A DNA stretch of 64,000 nt from Synechococcus sp. PCC 7335 (GTDB lineage Bacteria; Cyanobacteriota; Cyanobacteriia; Phormidesmidales; Phormidesmidaceae), in NCBI RefSeq assembly GCF_000155595.1, contig NZ_DS989905.1:571040-635039 (forward strand). Direction: 5' to 3'. The translations under genes and the position numbers were made by a program. Positions 44,601 to 53,858 of the stretch are shown here, piece after piece. Below the pieces are notes generated by a model. The model was not told the origin of the DNA, ran no database searches, and saw nothing but the letters and a program-made list of their open reading frames with translations. Numbering within the stretch: the first letter of the stretch is position 1; each line of letters starts with the position of its first letter.

Positions 44601-45643
44601 TTTTTCCATATATAGGTGGAGAAGAGGTAAATAATAGCCCAACCCATTCTTCTCATCGATTTACGATTGACTTTGGTGAAATGACCGAGGATGAAGCATC
44701 TCATTGGCCTGATTTAGTTGCAGTTTTGCGGGAAAAGGTTAAGCCTGAACGTTCTCGAAAAGCAAAGGATGTCGCTGCTTGGCCGTGGTGGAGATATTGG
44801 CGAAGTCGCCCAAAACTATATACAGCAGCTAGAAAACTTGAACATGTTTTAGTAGTTTCTCGAATTTCGACACAGTATGTAATTGCTGTGATGCAATCCA
44901 ACATGGTGTTTTCAGAGCGACTTGATGTCTTTGCTCTGTCATGGTCTGCCGGATTGAGTGTTCTTCAAAGCAGAATTCATGAGATTTGGGCAAGGTTTTT
45001 CGGATCGTCAATGAAGGACGATCTTCTCTATACTCCAACGACTTGCTTCGAAACCTTCCCCTTTCCGGAAAATTGGGAATCTGTCCCCATCCTCCAGAAC
45101 ATCGGTCAAACCTACTATCGATTCCGTGCCGACCTCATGGTCCGTAACAACCAGGGCCTCACTGACACCTACAATCGCTTCCACGATCCTCAAGAAACCG
45201 ACTCCGAAATCCTCAAACTCCGCGGCCTTCACAACCAAATGGATCGCGCCGTCCTTAACGCCTATGGCTGGCCCGACATCGATACCACCTGTGGCTTCGC
45301 CCTCGATTACCTCGACATCGACGAAACCAATCTCCCTCCCGAAGCCCAAGATCGCATTGCCAGCGGCGACCTCCACTTCTCCGATACTGCTGAAGCTGCC
45401 GCCTTTGATAACCTCATCCAAGCCAGCCAAAAACGCCGTAAAAAACTTCCCTGGCGTTACCGTTGGCCCGAAAGTACCCACGATGAAGTCCTCGCTCGCT
45501 TACTAGACCTCAATCAGCAGCGCTACGAAGAAGAAGTAAAAGCAGGGCTGCACAGTAAGAAAAAAGGCAACAAGAGGGCTAAGACAAAGCGTAAGAAGAA
45601 ATTGGCAAACGCAAGTGACCAGCTTTCTCTCATACAGGAATAG
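41654..45643 (+). CDS. drmMI: DISARM DNA adenine methyltransferase DrmMI
   Basis: Start chosen at ATG 41654 (MAQDYDQYLHKEWLGL); an upstream extension would overlap the toxin gene. The 1329-residue protein is an Eco57I/PglX-like N6-adenine methyltransferase: SAM-binding motif DLAMGSAAFLVEV near residue 559 and catalytic NPPF in VIVGNPPFLGG near 798. The N-terminal 500 residues resemble a type IIG-like helical/endonuclease-like region. The C-terminal part holds the target recognition domain and a lysine-rich tail. Base usage changes twice inside the gene: G-rich codons to about 44040, AT-rich from about 44050 to 45050, and C-rich ending codons from about 45060, suggesting recombination of the recognition domain. 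It would methylate self DNA for DISARM. Confidence 0.87.
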   Translation: MAQDYDQYLHKEWLGLLQPEGLVVSPPALVDAQAFVDKSKALTLQPVLQAIAQPVLPNGKAQTHVQQFEPLAQQILEWEPEDFEEQAQLPESLSVPLPDYGETLRPDYAVVDPDSDGWLLLVQCVPLAADLDDDDTEETGWKATYQQKFERLLKGTQIPIGVLWNGTSLRLVYAPSGESSGHVTFPIEAMTEVPGRTILGALEMLLGADRLFNSPTGKTLPKLLEASRNYQAMVSTQLAEQVLDALWELLRGFQAADAQREDGPSGGLQSLVEEDSQHVYGGLLTTLMRLVFLLYAENQGLMPDDEIYQGNYSVSGLYEKLREDAVHYPDTMDQRYGAWAWLLSLFRLVYEGGGAYEAYLPARHGQLFDPKEYVFLEGEQEIPRVADGVIYRMLQKLLILNGERLSYRALDVEQIGSVYEAIMGYEVEIAESQSIAVRPKDVVINLEALLEAKPKDRAKLLKAEGELKLSGKAATALKTAGSVPELLAALERRVSRRTTQVLMPGALYLQPGEERRRTGSHYTPRKLTQPIVETTLRPIFERLGSQPTAEQILELKVCDLAMGSAAFLVEVCRQLAERLVAAWDYYGMPEDVPDAVEPLLYARRLVAQRCLYGVDKNPFAVNLAKLSLWLVTLARDLPFTFVDHALKCGDSLVGLTRKEIIAFGRDPVQDLPLMKYGQEQILAATVLRSQIQAGDTLSDGDAALKYQQWQGAEAKLLQVRMLGDVAVAAFFDGCGKSKKDKAVLVQEYGAIVRAQPEQVVEISRKLRERENSVAPLNWDIEFPEVFDRENPGFDVIVGNPPFLGGTKISTSYGKDYLYWLLDSYDFSGNRMDLVAYLFRRGFALLRESGCLGLIATNTIGQGDTRSGGLAQIRKQGGWIYNVSRRCRWPGLAAVVVSIIHIQKGNRSLAPIKDRQCVQEINSYLFHTSNDEEPATLKANSEKCFEGSKPYGQGFLFDDSDHKANSITEMNRLIEKNPKNAERIFPYIGGEEVNNSPTHSSHRFTIDFGEMTEDEASHWPDLVAVLREKVKPERSRKAKDVAAWPWWRYWRSRPKLYTAARKLEHVLVVSRISTQYVIAVMQSNMVFSERLDVFALSWSAGLSVLQSRIHEIWARFFGSSMKDDLLYTPTTCFETFPFPENWESVPILQNIGQTYYRFRADLMVRNNQGLTDTYNRFHDPQETDSEILKLRGLHNQMDRAVLNAYGWPDIDTTCGFALDYLDIDETNLPPEAQDRIASGDLHFSDTAEAAAFDNLIQASQKRRKKLPWRYRWPESTHDEVLARLLDLNQQRYEEEVKAGLHSKKKGNKRAKTKRKKKLANASDQLSLIQE

Positions 45644-45651
45644 GGCTTTCT

Positions 45652-48120
45652 CTATCTAATACGTGCTCTTGGGATAATTGGAGAAACTTGAGTTTTCAAT
45701 TTAAGTTGGTTGTACACATCCACCTCAGGATCAGAATGATAGACAGACACCACTAGCGCATATCTTTGGCTTTCGATTTCTTCTGGCTTTGCCCATTTTC
45801 GAGAGCAACTGAGTACGAGATATAGCGGCTGCTCTCCGAATCCCTTGGCTCTATCGGAGATGTTAATCTGACCCTTCTGAAGACATCCTTTTTTCCTGAG
45901 GTTGCTCCCAGGATAAAGCCCTACAGCAATCCCCTTGCCAGGATTGTTCTTCTTCAGTGTTGATAAAGATATCTCCGTAAAATCCTCTGGGGAGTCAGTT
46001 CTACTAGCATTTACAAACGCTTGTACAATACTGTCTTTGCTGACATCCTTGAAAAGATTGAATTCCATCGTGATTCCGAGGTATGAATCTCCCCGAGTTG
46101 GTCGAGTAGGTGGATCAAACGCCAGTGCGACAGACAGTATTCGAGTGCCCGGAGTGCTCAGATATTGCTCAGGAAGCGGCGGAATTTCAAATATTTGAAA
46201 GCTACCTACTGGGATCTGCCTGTCGTCTTCTAACAGAACCGCATAGTTTTCTGCGGAGTATTTAGCTCTAGTCACATCAGGATGACCGTAGCCAAAGACT
46301 TGTAGCTGTTTTGCTAACTGTTTAGTGTCATTTCTTTTTTGCTCTTGTAGAACACTTGGTAGCTCACCAGGTAATTCTGCTGAACTGGCGATAAGTGCCC
46401 TAATCAAGTTTGATGTGGCATTGGGAAACAGCGTAAAAAGCTGAGCTGCTATATTAGCCACACGCGGAGCCGCAAAGCTCGTTCCGCAATAGGCACGAAA
46501 CATAGAACCTGTGAAGTCCCTTGCGAACGTCATGATAGAAGCACCTGGCTCGTTAGGAATGATCCGGGTTCTATCAATGACCAAATCACCACCAAAATCT
46601 ATGAGGTCAGGCTTAATCATGCCGTCAACTCCAAATCCGCGCCGTGTGAAGGGGGAAGGATATCCCTGCACTCGTGCAATCGCAGTTCTTTGAGCATCGT
46701 TACTGTACTGAAGACTTCCTGTCCCTAATGAAATTGAGCCGACAGAAAGCGCGATCGCCGCTGTTGCGGGTTCAATAATTTTCGCACTCTCCTCAAACAG
46801 GTAATTGGGGTAGTCTATCCGCATTTGTTCGCCCGTACCCATCTCGTAAGGCAAGTTCCCAGCCGAGATCACGAATACCAAGTTCTTATGCCGAAGCTCA
46901 TAGGCCAATTCGTCAATCTTCGCTGCTAGCCGAAACTGCTTTTGACCATCCTTGAAAGATAATCGAGCATCGCCTAAGGAAATATTGATGATCTTGCAAT
47001 TCGCATAGTTTTGCGTGAAATATCGAACCGCATCGTCAAGCTGATTCTCCAGTAATGAGTCAGGATCATACTCATTGTTCTGATTCGTAACGCGGGCAGA
47101 AAATAGCCAAACATCCGGCTGAAAAGCATTTTCCTCGATGCCCTTACCGATATCACCATAAATGGCAATTCCAGATACGCCTGTGCCATGTCCACCCGTC
47201 AACTCATCCCCATCATCCGGCCCACCCACAATGAATTCCCTAGCTGTATCCGGAAAAACTTCAGCCTCACCCAACGCGGGTGCGATTAGTGGATGTCCTC
47301 GCGTCACTCCAGAATCAACTACCAAAACGCCGCAGTTCTGTTCACTTGGCGAGTTCACTTCTGGCAAATCTGATAGGGAAATATTGTATTCGGCAGGCGT
47401 TTCAAAGTTGGGTTTTGGTCTACGGTCGATTTCCTTGACAAAGTCCTCTTCTAGTAAGAGATTGAGGACGTCTGACGTAACTTTGATTCGGGCAATACAT
47501 AGATAGCTTCCTACATAGCGATCGCTCACTCGCATCTCAGAATTATCCGACAAGCCTCTCAAGACATCGTCCAGCTCGTCTATGTACTGCCTCATTTCTG
47601 TGTTGTCACCCGTGTGCCACAGCTCTAAATCTAGTGCAGCAGTTTCTCCCGGTTCAATAGGCTCAAGTTCTAGCAATCGGCCTGTTCGATCTGCGGGTTC
47701 TAGAGCGACCAGCTCTGTAATGGCGTCTAGGTGGCCGTATTCATAAGGTGATTCAACAAGTCCGCTATACACTTCTAAACGGAACTGAAACTGAGTGAGA
47801 TCTTCATCTGTTGCGAAAACGACAATCGCCTTATTCACTCTAGGTTCTTGAGCTAGTAGCGTTAGGCCAAGCGGTGAGAGTGCGCTTTCCTGTAGAGATC
47901 CGTCTGGACTTAGCTTGATCTTAAAGATCAGCTTTGGATTCAGATGAAACTGTGAAGTGTTTTGCTTTGAGCGTTGAGTTAACCCTGATATCTGAGTCAG
48001 TAACTGCTGACCGTGACTACTGCGATCGCTCCTAGATGTCCCCCCACCGCCACCGCCCCGTGATCTCCTCGGTAGTTCAATACTGGTTTTGGGTAATTCT
48101 AAATGCTCGAACTGACTCAC
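45652..48120 (-). CDS. Subtilisin-like serine protease (IetS-like)
   Basis: The 822-residue protein is an S8 peptidase with catalytic Asp in VLVVDSGVTRGHP (about residue 269), His in TGGHGTGVSG (about 310) and Ser in CGTSFAAPRVAN (about 546). No signal peptide is present, so it works in the cytoplasm. A 230-residue N-terminal domain and a 200-residue C-terminal domain flank the protease core. It starts with GTG, overlapping the stop of the AAA gene by one base (TAGTG). AAA-ATPase plus S8 protease is the composition of ietAS, known first from plasmid stability and later as an anti-phage system. Its stop faces the end of drmMI at 8 bp. Confidence 0.85.
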   Translation of the reverse strand: MSQFEHLELPKTSIELPRRSRGGGGGGTSRSDRSSHGQQLLTQISGLTQRSKQNTSQFHLNPKLIFKIKLSPDGSLQESALSPLGLTLLAQEPRVNKAIVVFATDEDLTQFQFRLEVYSGLVESPYEYGHLDAITELVALEPADRTGRLLELEPIEPGETAALDLELWHTGDNTEMRQYIDELDDVLRGLSDNSEMRVSDRYVGSYLCIARIKVTSDVLNLLLEEDFVKEIDRRPKPNFETPAEYNISLSDLPEVNSPSEQNCGVLVVDSGVTRGHPLIAPALGEAEVFPDTAREFIVGGPDDGDELTGGHGTGVSGIAIYGDIGKGIEENAFQPDVWLFSARVTNQNNEYDPDSLLENQLDDAVRYFTQNYANCKIINISLGDARLSFKDGQKQFRLAAKIDELAYELRHKNLVFVISAGNLPYEMGTGEQMRIDYPNYLFEESAKIIEPATAAIALSVGSISLGTGSLQYSNDAQRTAIARVQGYPSPFTRRGFGVDGMIKPDLIDFGGDLVIDRTRIIPNEPGASIMTFARDFTGSMFRAYCGTSFAAPRVANIAAQLFTLFPNATSNLIRALIASSAELPGELPSVLQEQKRNDTKQLAKQLQVFGYGHPDVTRAKYSAENYAVLLEDDRQIPVGSFQIFEIPPLPEQYLSTPGTRILSVALAFDPPTRPTRGDSYLGITMEFNLFKDVSKDSIVQAFVNASRTDSPEDFTEISLSTLKKNNPGKGIAVGLYPGSNLRKKGCLQKGQINISDRAKGFGEQPLYLVLSCSRKWAKPEEIESQRYALVVSVYHSDPEVDVYNQLKLKTQVSPIIPRARIR

Positions 48121-49145
48121 TATACTTCTGAAGCTAAGGCTTTCTCTGATTTTTCTACGATCCGATGTCTTTCAAAATGATGCGCTACAGCGGTCTCTAA
48201 ATCGGCACTCTTTATCTTCCTATCGCCACGAAGAATAACAGTTTTGATTGCGTCCGTACAGATACGCTCAATATCGGCACCAGTCGCTTGATCTAGATCA
48301 GTCGCAAAAATTTTGATGTCTACATCATTATGTTTGAGCTTGGAAAGATAACGCTTCAAAAGCGCTTCTCTAAGCTCTACGCTAGGAACCTCAAATAAGA
48401 CAACCTCATCAAACCGTCTCCAGATAGCGCTGTCTAACAAAGATTCGTGATTCGTAGCTGCTACAAATAAGCTATTGCTAGTGGAGCTATCAATAAGCTG
48501 AAGTAGACTGTTGACGAGTCGTTTAATTTCGCCATGTTCGTTGAGCGTGTTTCGATCTTTAGCGATCGCATCAAACTCATCGAAGAGAACAACCCATTCG
48601 CCCCTTTCAACATAGTCAAATATTTTTTTGAGGTTGGTTGCTGTTTCTCCTAGATAAGAGGAAAACAAGGCTGATAAGTTGACGTAAACAAGCGGTATCC
48701 CTAAAACGCCTGACAGCACGTTCGCCGTTAGCGTCTTACCGCACCCTGGTGGCCCACAAAATAAAAGTTTTGACTTCGGTTGTAATCCATAGGCTGCCAA
48801 AGTCTCTTGCTTTCTATTCTCTAAAGCTACTCGCTCTAAAGTAGCCAAATTACCCTGGCTCAAGATAACGTCGTTCCAAGTTAGATGAGATTGCTTGACA
48901 TCAACAAGTGCCAAACCTGTTTCTTTATCTTTCGGAGCTTCTGGATAGCCACTACTGAGATGATTGCTTGCAGGTAAAGACTTTGACTGTCCATTTTGTA
49001 GGATTCGCTCTAAGTCTCTAGCGAGCAAGTTATGATTCTTGCTTTTTTCCTCTTGAATAAGTTCCATCGCAGCAGCATAAAATACCTCCCTCTCGTTGCG
49101 AGAGAAGCTTTGAAAAAGCTTTCTTATGATTTCCCCTCTCGCCAT
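48120..49145 (-). CDS. AAA ATPase (IetA-like)
   Basis: The 341-residue protein is a single AAA module: Walker A CGPPGCGKTLTA near residues 130-141, Walker B VVLFDEFDAIAKD near 183-195, sensor 1 LFVAATNHESLL, and RRFDEVVLFEVP with the arginine-finger region. A small helical N-terminal domain precedes it. It is translationally coupled to the protease gene downstream. In ietAS the ATPase and the protease act together; one is thought to control the other. It diverges from drmA across a 258-bp gap (49146-49403) that must contain both promoters. Confidence 0.85.
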   Translation of the reverse strand: MARGEIIRKLFQSFSRNEREVFYAAAMELIQEEKSKNHNLLARDLERILQNGQSKSLPASNHLSSGYPEAPKDKETGLALVDVKQSHLTWNDVILSQGNLATLERVALENRKQETLAAYGLQPKSKLLFCGPPGCGKTLTANVLSGVLGIPLVYVNLSALFSSYLGETATNLKKIFDYVERGEWVVLFDEFDAIAKDRNTLNEHGEIKRLVNSLLQLIDSSTSNSLFVAATNHESLLDSAIWRRFDEVVLFEVPSVELREALLKRYLSKLKHNDVDIKIFATDLDQATGADIERICTDAIKTVILRGDRKIKSADLETAVAHHFERHRIVEKSEKALASEV

Positions 49146-49403
49146 TTTCCTAAGCTGCGCCTAACTCACCCCTGGTACCTATGGCAGTCAAGGATTTTGT
49201 TACTAAATCATATATCATTCTAAGTTGAGAGCTGAGCCATTCTGAATTCAGCTCAATGCTCAGTTATTAGTCATGTATTTGTTTTCGCTAAATAGGCCGT
49301 AATCTTACGGATTTTATGTGAAAAAGGCTTAAAGCGCTTATGAACTACGTCAAATCAACTTTTCTCCGGCTATGCTGAGAGCAGCTATTTTGATTTTGCA
49401 TAC

Positions 49404-52400
49404 ATGGCGCTACAGACCTCCGCAGCAGTAAGAGCCTCTTTAATTAATGCCCTTCGACTAGACCTGATCGGTCCTGGCCCCGACGATGCCGCTCATGCCT
49501 CGGAAGTTATTCCTCAAGCGCCCTCCCGTTGGTATCTATCTGGATTCTTGGTGCCCTACGAAGCCAAATTGAGTGATCGCTCTGACCCAGATAGCGACGA
49601 TAGCTTCGAGAGCGAAATTACCAAAGGCGCTAGCAATAGCGACGACGAAAAGCCCCCCGAGACAGCCTCTGCCCGCAAGGGTCACTTCCCCTCATCCATG
49701 GGATTGAGTTTTCTGTTCGCACCTGAAACTAAAGTAATAGACGTGACCGTTAGCTGGGGCGACTATGAGCCGACCGAAGCGGATGAAGCTGAGACAGAAG
49801 CTGAAACAGGTCTTCAAGTGACGACCAGCCGCGATTGGCAACGTCAGCCTCGGCTGGCTCACATCACAATTCCTCTCGACCTAGAAGAAAAATCTACTGT
49901 GGTACCCGTGACCAACAGCCAAGGCCTGGAGCTTGTGCTTTCAGTGCGGCCTATTACCCGGCAGTGCGGACTGCCTGACAACACTTACTCCGCGTCACTT
50001 TTCTTAGTCAACAAGCGATCGCCCAATAGCGAACGTGGCAAACGCGACTGCGCCTACATCTTTCAGTCTCAGCTCACAGTCAAGACCGCTATCCCTTTCA
50101 TCCCGCGCCCAGACCTGCGCAATCAGGCTTTAGATGATAAAGACGAACGGCTCGCTGATCTGCAATATCGCCATGACGTAGAGTTCGTCGTAGGTCATAA
50201 CGTCTCGGCAACCGCCAAGCTTTGCAAAGAGCCGAGCGATAATTCAGGTCGCCCTAAGTGCAGCGAAATCTATACAAACTGGATGCCTCAGGCCGATGTT
50301 GAAAAGGTCATTCCCGCTGAGATCGAAGGCATCAATTTAGAAATCGAAGCGCTCGGCAATGCTCCTGATGCCCAAACGATTCGTGGCATGGTGGGTGGCA
50401 TGGTAACTGCTTACATAAGTTGGATCGCACAGCAAAGGGCTGCTGCCCCGACTACCCCTGAGCAACGCAAGCAGGTTGCCAGCGAGCTGCTAGACGGTGC
50501 TGAACGTGTGAATCAGCGCATTGAAGCGGGACTCAATGCGCTAGATAATCCCGATGTACTGGAGGTATTTAAGACGGCCAATCGTGCGATCGCTCGCGCC
50601 ATCCGTCAGCGCTCTACTCATGGCAAAGAAAATGCTCTCCCAAAAGACATGTCACCGCCTCAGTGGAGACCCTTCCAGCTTGCCTTTTTGCTGATGAACA
50701 TCGTCGGCATGGATAACCCAGAAGATCCAGACCGCGAGATTGTAGATTTGTTGTTCTTCCCTACCGGCGGCGGCAAAACAGAAGCCTATTTGGGCCTTGC
50801 TGCCTTTACCCTGGTACTTCGCCGCCTGCGCAATCCGGGTATAGAATCTGCGGGCCTCAGCGTCCTTATGCGCTACACGCTGCGCCTGCTAACGCTCGAC
50901 CAGTTAGGCCGCGCCTCTACGCTGATTTGCGCATTAGAACTAGAGCGCCAGCAAAATGTAGAAAAGCTTGGCCCCTGGCCCTTTGAAATTGGTCTTTGGG
51001 TCGGGCAAGCTGCCACTGCTAATCGTATGGGCAGTAGTAAAGCTAAAGATCGCAATAGTGCCCGTGCTCGCACGCTGGCCTATCAAAACGGTAGCTCCAG
51101 TGAAGTGCCGATCCCACTGGATAACTGTCCATGGTGTGGTGAGAGATTCAGCGCTAAATCTTTTCAGCTTCTGCCGACACCGGATAGACCCACCGATCTG
51201 CGCATCACCTGCGTCAATCGGAAGAAACGTCCGGATGGCAAACCCAAATGCGTCTTTCGCCGCGATCAGTCGCTGCCCATTGTCACCGTCGATGAACCAA
51301 TCTATCGTCGCCTGCCCTGCTTTCTCATTGCCACTGTCGATAAGTTTGCAAACCTGCCCTGGGTCGGTGAAACGGCTGGTTTGTTTGGCAAAGTAGAACG
51401 CTACGACACTCAAGGATTTTACAGTCCTGCTCAGCCAAACTTAGGCGCGAGCTTGAACAAACCGCTACTGCCACCTGACCTGATCATCCAAGACGAGCTG
51501 CACCTGATTTCCGGCCCGCTAGGGACGATGGTAGGCCTGTATGAAACAGCAATCGATGCCCTCTCGACAACCGAACGCAACGGTAAAACAATTCGGCCTA
51601 AGATTGTTGCTTCTACGGCAACCGTTCGCCGTGCCAATAGTCAAATCCTGGCGCTCTTTGGCCGCAATACTGTAGAAGTCTTTCCCTCTCCTGGCCCCGA
51701 CCGTCGCGATTCCTTTTTTGCAAAAACGGTTCCTGTTGAAGAGAGAAATGGCCGTAGCTATCTTGGTGTGGCAGCGCAAGGACGGAGTTTGAAAGTTGTT
51801 TTACTACGAACGTATTTGGCTCTCTTAGGGGCTAGTCGGAAGGCATGGGAAGAAGCAGGCGGCGCACGTAATAAGAATAACCCTGCAGATCCTTACATGA
51901 CGCTGATGGGCTATTTCAACAGTTTGAGAGAGCTAGGCGGCAGTCGTCGAATTGTAGAAGATGAAGTGCGATCGCGGCTGGAGGTGTATGGCGATCGCAA
52001 GCGAGAAGGCGAAGAAATAAGCCTATTTGCCAATCGTAAAATCAAAGAGCCACTAGAGCTGACTTCAAGGGTCAATACCAGTCAGGTGGCCGAAGCCAAA
52101 AGCCGGTTGGAAACTACCTTTCATCACGAAGATGCCAAAAAAGCTGTAGATGTGGCGCTGGCTACCAATATGATTTCTGTGGGACTCGATATCTCAAGAC
52201 TAGGCACGATGGTTGTTCTCGGTCAGCCTAAAACGGCGTCAGAATATATTCAAACCACCAGCCGAGTCGGGCGAGATGACAAACGCCCTGGGTTAGTCGT
52301 CACCCTGCTAAACCTCCATAGACCGCGCGATAGATCTCACTACGAACGCTTTCAGTCATGGCATAGAACTTTCTACCGGGCGGTGGAAGCCACCAGCGTG

Positions 52401-52868
52401 ACGCCCTTCTCTCCTCGCGCGCTCGACAGAGGGCTACCTGGGGTTACTGTTGCACTTGCTCGCTTAGGCCATAGCGAACTCACACACCCAGAAGGCGCAG
52501 GTCAGATGACACAGCATCGCCAAGAACTGGATTTTGTAGTTGAGGTGCTTTCCAAACGCGCTGAAGCACATAACGTAAATATGGATAATCAGCAAACAGA
52601 AGCACTCAGGCTCAAAGTGCGCGGCTATGTAAAAGATCTGCTAGACAGTTGGTCGAATGTGGCAACAGATCTCTCTGAAAACTTGCAGTACCAAAAGGAA
52701 GTCGGAAAAGCCCCTCCGCTGCTATTTACCCCGCTTGATCCCAACTTGAAGAAGCAAAACAAAGATGCCCGCAAATTCAAAGCTCAGCGCAGTCTTCGAG
52801 ATGTGGAACCTACCGTCAACCTTTGGCTACACGATCCTAATGGTGAGGAGATAGAGAGCGATCTCTAA
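49404..52868 (+). CDS. drmA: DISARM helicase DrmA
   Basis: The 1154-residue protein has Walker A FPTGGGKTEAYLG near residue 450, DExH box IQDELHLISG near 696, KIVASTATVRRA, and the second lobe with TNMISVGLDISRLG and QTTSRVGRD (motif VI). This is the DrmA-type helicase of all DISARM systems, which binds DNA and works with DrmB. A run of acidic residues near 60-85 and 130-140 marks the N-terminal domain. A four-cysteine zinc-binding-like block is seen in NCPWCGERF with ITCVNRKKRPDGKPKCVFRR. The gene starts after a 258-bp gap, so it has its own promoter. It ends in TAA that is part of the target duplication of the IS982 element. Confidence 0.9.
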   Translation: MALQTSAAVRASLINALRLDLIGPGPDDAAHASEVIPQAPSRWYLSGFLVPYEAKLSDRSDPDSDDSFESEITKGASNSDDEKPPETASARKGHFPSSMGLSFLFAPETKVIDVTVSWGDYEPTEADEAETEAETGLQVTTSRDWQRQPRLAHITIPLDLEEKSTVVPVTNSQGLELVLSVRPITRQCGLPDNTYSASLFLVNKRSPNSERGKRDCAYIFQSQLTVKTAIPFIPRPDLRNQALDDKDERLADLQYRHDVEFVVGHNVSATAKLCKEPSDNSGRPKCSEIYTNWMPQADVEKVIPAEIEGINLEIEALGNAPDAQTIRGMVGGMVTAYISWIAQQRAAAPTTPEQRKQVASELLDGAERVNQRIEAGLNALDNPDVLEVFKTANRAIARAIRQRSTHGKENALPKDMSPPQWRPFQLAFLLMNIVGMDNPEDPDREIVDLLFFPTGGGKTEAYLGLAAFTLVLRRLRNPGIESAGLSVLMRYTLRLLTLDQLGRASTLICALELERQQNVEKLGPWPFEIGLWVGQAATANRMGSSKAKDRNSARARTLAYQNGSSSEVPIPLDNCPWCGERFSAKSFQLLPTPDRPTDLRITCVNRKKRPDGKPKCVFRRDQSLPIVTVDEPIYRRLPCFLIATVDKFANLPWVGETAGLFGKVERYDTQGFYSPAQPNLGASLNKPLLPPDLIIQDELHLISGPLGTMVGLYETAIDALSTTERNGKTIRPKIVASTATVRRANSQILALFGRNTVEVFPSPGPDRRDSFFAKTVPVEERNGRSYLGVAAQGRSLKVVLLRTYLALLGASRKAWEEAGGARNKNNPADPYMTLMGYFNSLRELGGSRRIVEDEVRSRLEVYGDRKREGEEISLFANRKIKEPLELTSRVNTSQVAEAKSRLETTFHHEDAKKAVDVALATNMISVGLDISRLGTMVVLGQPKTASEYIQTTSRVGRDDKRPGLVVTLLNLHRPRDRSHYERFQSWHRTFYRAVEATSVTPFSPRALDRGLPGVTVALARLGHSELTHPEGAGQMTQHRQELDFVVEVLSKRAEAHNVNMDNQQTEALRLKVRGYVKDLLDSWSNVATDLSENLQYQKEVGKAPPLLFTPLDPNLKKQNKDARKFKAQRSLRDVEPTVNLWLHDPNGEEIESDL

Positions 52869-52871
52869 GTA
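52866..52871. repeat. 6-bp target site duplication, left copy
   Basis: TAAGTA here, containing the drmA stop codon, is repeated exactly at 53847-53852 beyond the IS982 element. Confidence 0.8.
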
Positions 52872-53846
52872 ACGTCAGTTCGGTTTAAGCAGCAGGGGGA
52901 AGTTCCCACTCCATATGGAGAGAAGGCTTCTTCGGTTGGTGGCAATAAGCAATCAGTCCACAGAGGATGTTGACCCAGCAGTTGACCGGACTACGGTGAC
53001 GAGAATGCTCTATCTGCGAAATGTTCTTCAGTTGGTCGATAATCGTTTCGATGATGGAACGTTTGCGCGAGAGCAGCTTGTCAGTAAGCCGCACTAGCTG
53101 GTTCTTCATATTGCGCCGAGGCTTAGCAAAGAACTCGATGTTGAACACCTCGAGTAGTTGCTTAGCCAGCTGCTTCGATACATAGCCTTTGTCTGCGAAG
53201 ACTTTTCCCCATAGTCCAGTGAGTAAGTCAAAGGCGGGCTCACGGTCGTCCGTATTGCCCGGGGTCAGGGTGAGGTTGAGCAGTTCACCGCACTCGTTCA
53301 CCACCAGATGTAGTTTGAAGCCATAGAACCAGCCGACAGAGGTTTTGCCCCTAGCCGCCGTATCTTTGCAGACCTTATGCTGCCAGATCCGACGGTTGTG
53401 GCAGACCGATAGACTGGTCGCATCGATAAAACTAATGCCTGTACAACGGCCGAAGCAGCGCTTTAGATAACAGCACAGCGGGAACAAACAAGAGGGCGTC
53501 CATTCGACAAAGCGGTTATAGCTGACTAGCGTTGGAAACGCTTGCTTCCAGTACTGGCATACATGATGAACGTAGTAGTGTTTGAAGGTGCGGTAGTGGC
53601 TTTGGTGAAAGCCGATGAGTATCGTCATGATTTCGCTCAAGCTCAGTGAGCGAGCGCGTTGTCGCGTCTTCAGATGGTGGCTTAGCAGCTGACGCTGCCA
53701 GAGGGGTTCAAACACTTGGCAAAAGTCATCGACGTGGCAGAACAGTTCTTCTAAGCTGAACATAGTGGAGGATAGGGCTGATGGGTTTTACAACTTCAGC
53801 TTACCTATCCTCCTTTCTTCAAGCTTTCCTTATCCCGAACTGACGT
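52872..53846 (-). mobile_element. 975-bp IS982-family insertion sequence between drmA and drmB
   Basis: Ends ACGTCAGTTCGG (52872-52883) and its complement (53835-53846) are perfect 12-bp inverted repeats, flanked by a 6-bp duplication TAAGTA. One complete transposase lies inside, opposite to the DISARM genes. Removing the element restores a drmA stop followed after 9 bases by the drmB ATG, so the ancestral genes were directly joined. Confidence 0.88.
52885..53763 (-). CDS. IS982-family transposase
   Basis: The 292-residue protein follows IS982 transposases: [20 protein letters not shown] and [13 protein letters not shown] in the N-terminal part, then the catalytic domain with [14 protein letters not shown] (Asp), [39 protein letters not shown] (Asp) and the final [20 protein letters not shown] (Glu). 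It is intact, so the element may still move. Confidence 0.92.
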   Translation of the reverse strand: MFSLEELFCHVDDFCQVFEPLWQRQLLSHHLKTRQRARSLSLSEIMTILIGFHQSHYRTFKHYYVHHVCQYWKQAFPTLVSYNRFVEWTPSCLFPLCCYLKRCFGRCTGISFIDATSLSVCHNRRIWQHKVCKDTAARGKTSVGWFYGFKLHLVVNECGELLNLTLTPGNTDDREPAFDLLTGLWGKVFADKGYVSKQLAKQLLEVFNIEFFAKPRRNMKNQLVRLTDKLLSRKRSIIETIIDQLKNISQIEHSRHRSPVNCWVNILCGLIAYCHQPKKPSLHMEWELPPAA

Positions 53847-53852
53847 TAAGTA
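53847..53852. repeat. 6-bp target site duplication, right copy
   Basis: TAAGTA matches 52866-52871. Confidence 0.8.
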
Positions 53853-53858
53853 AGCAGT

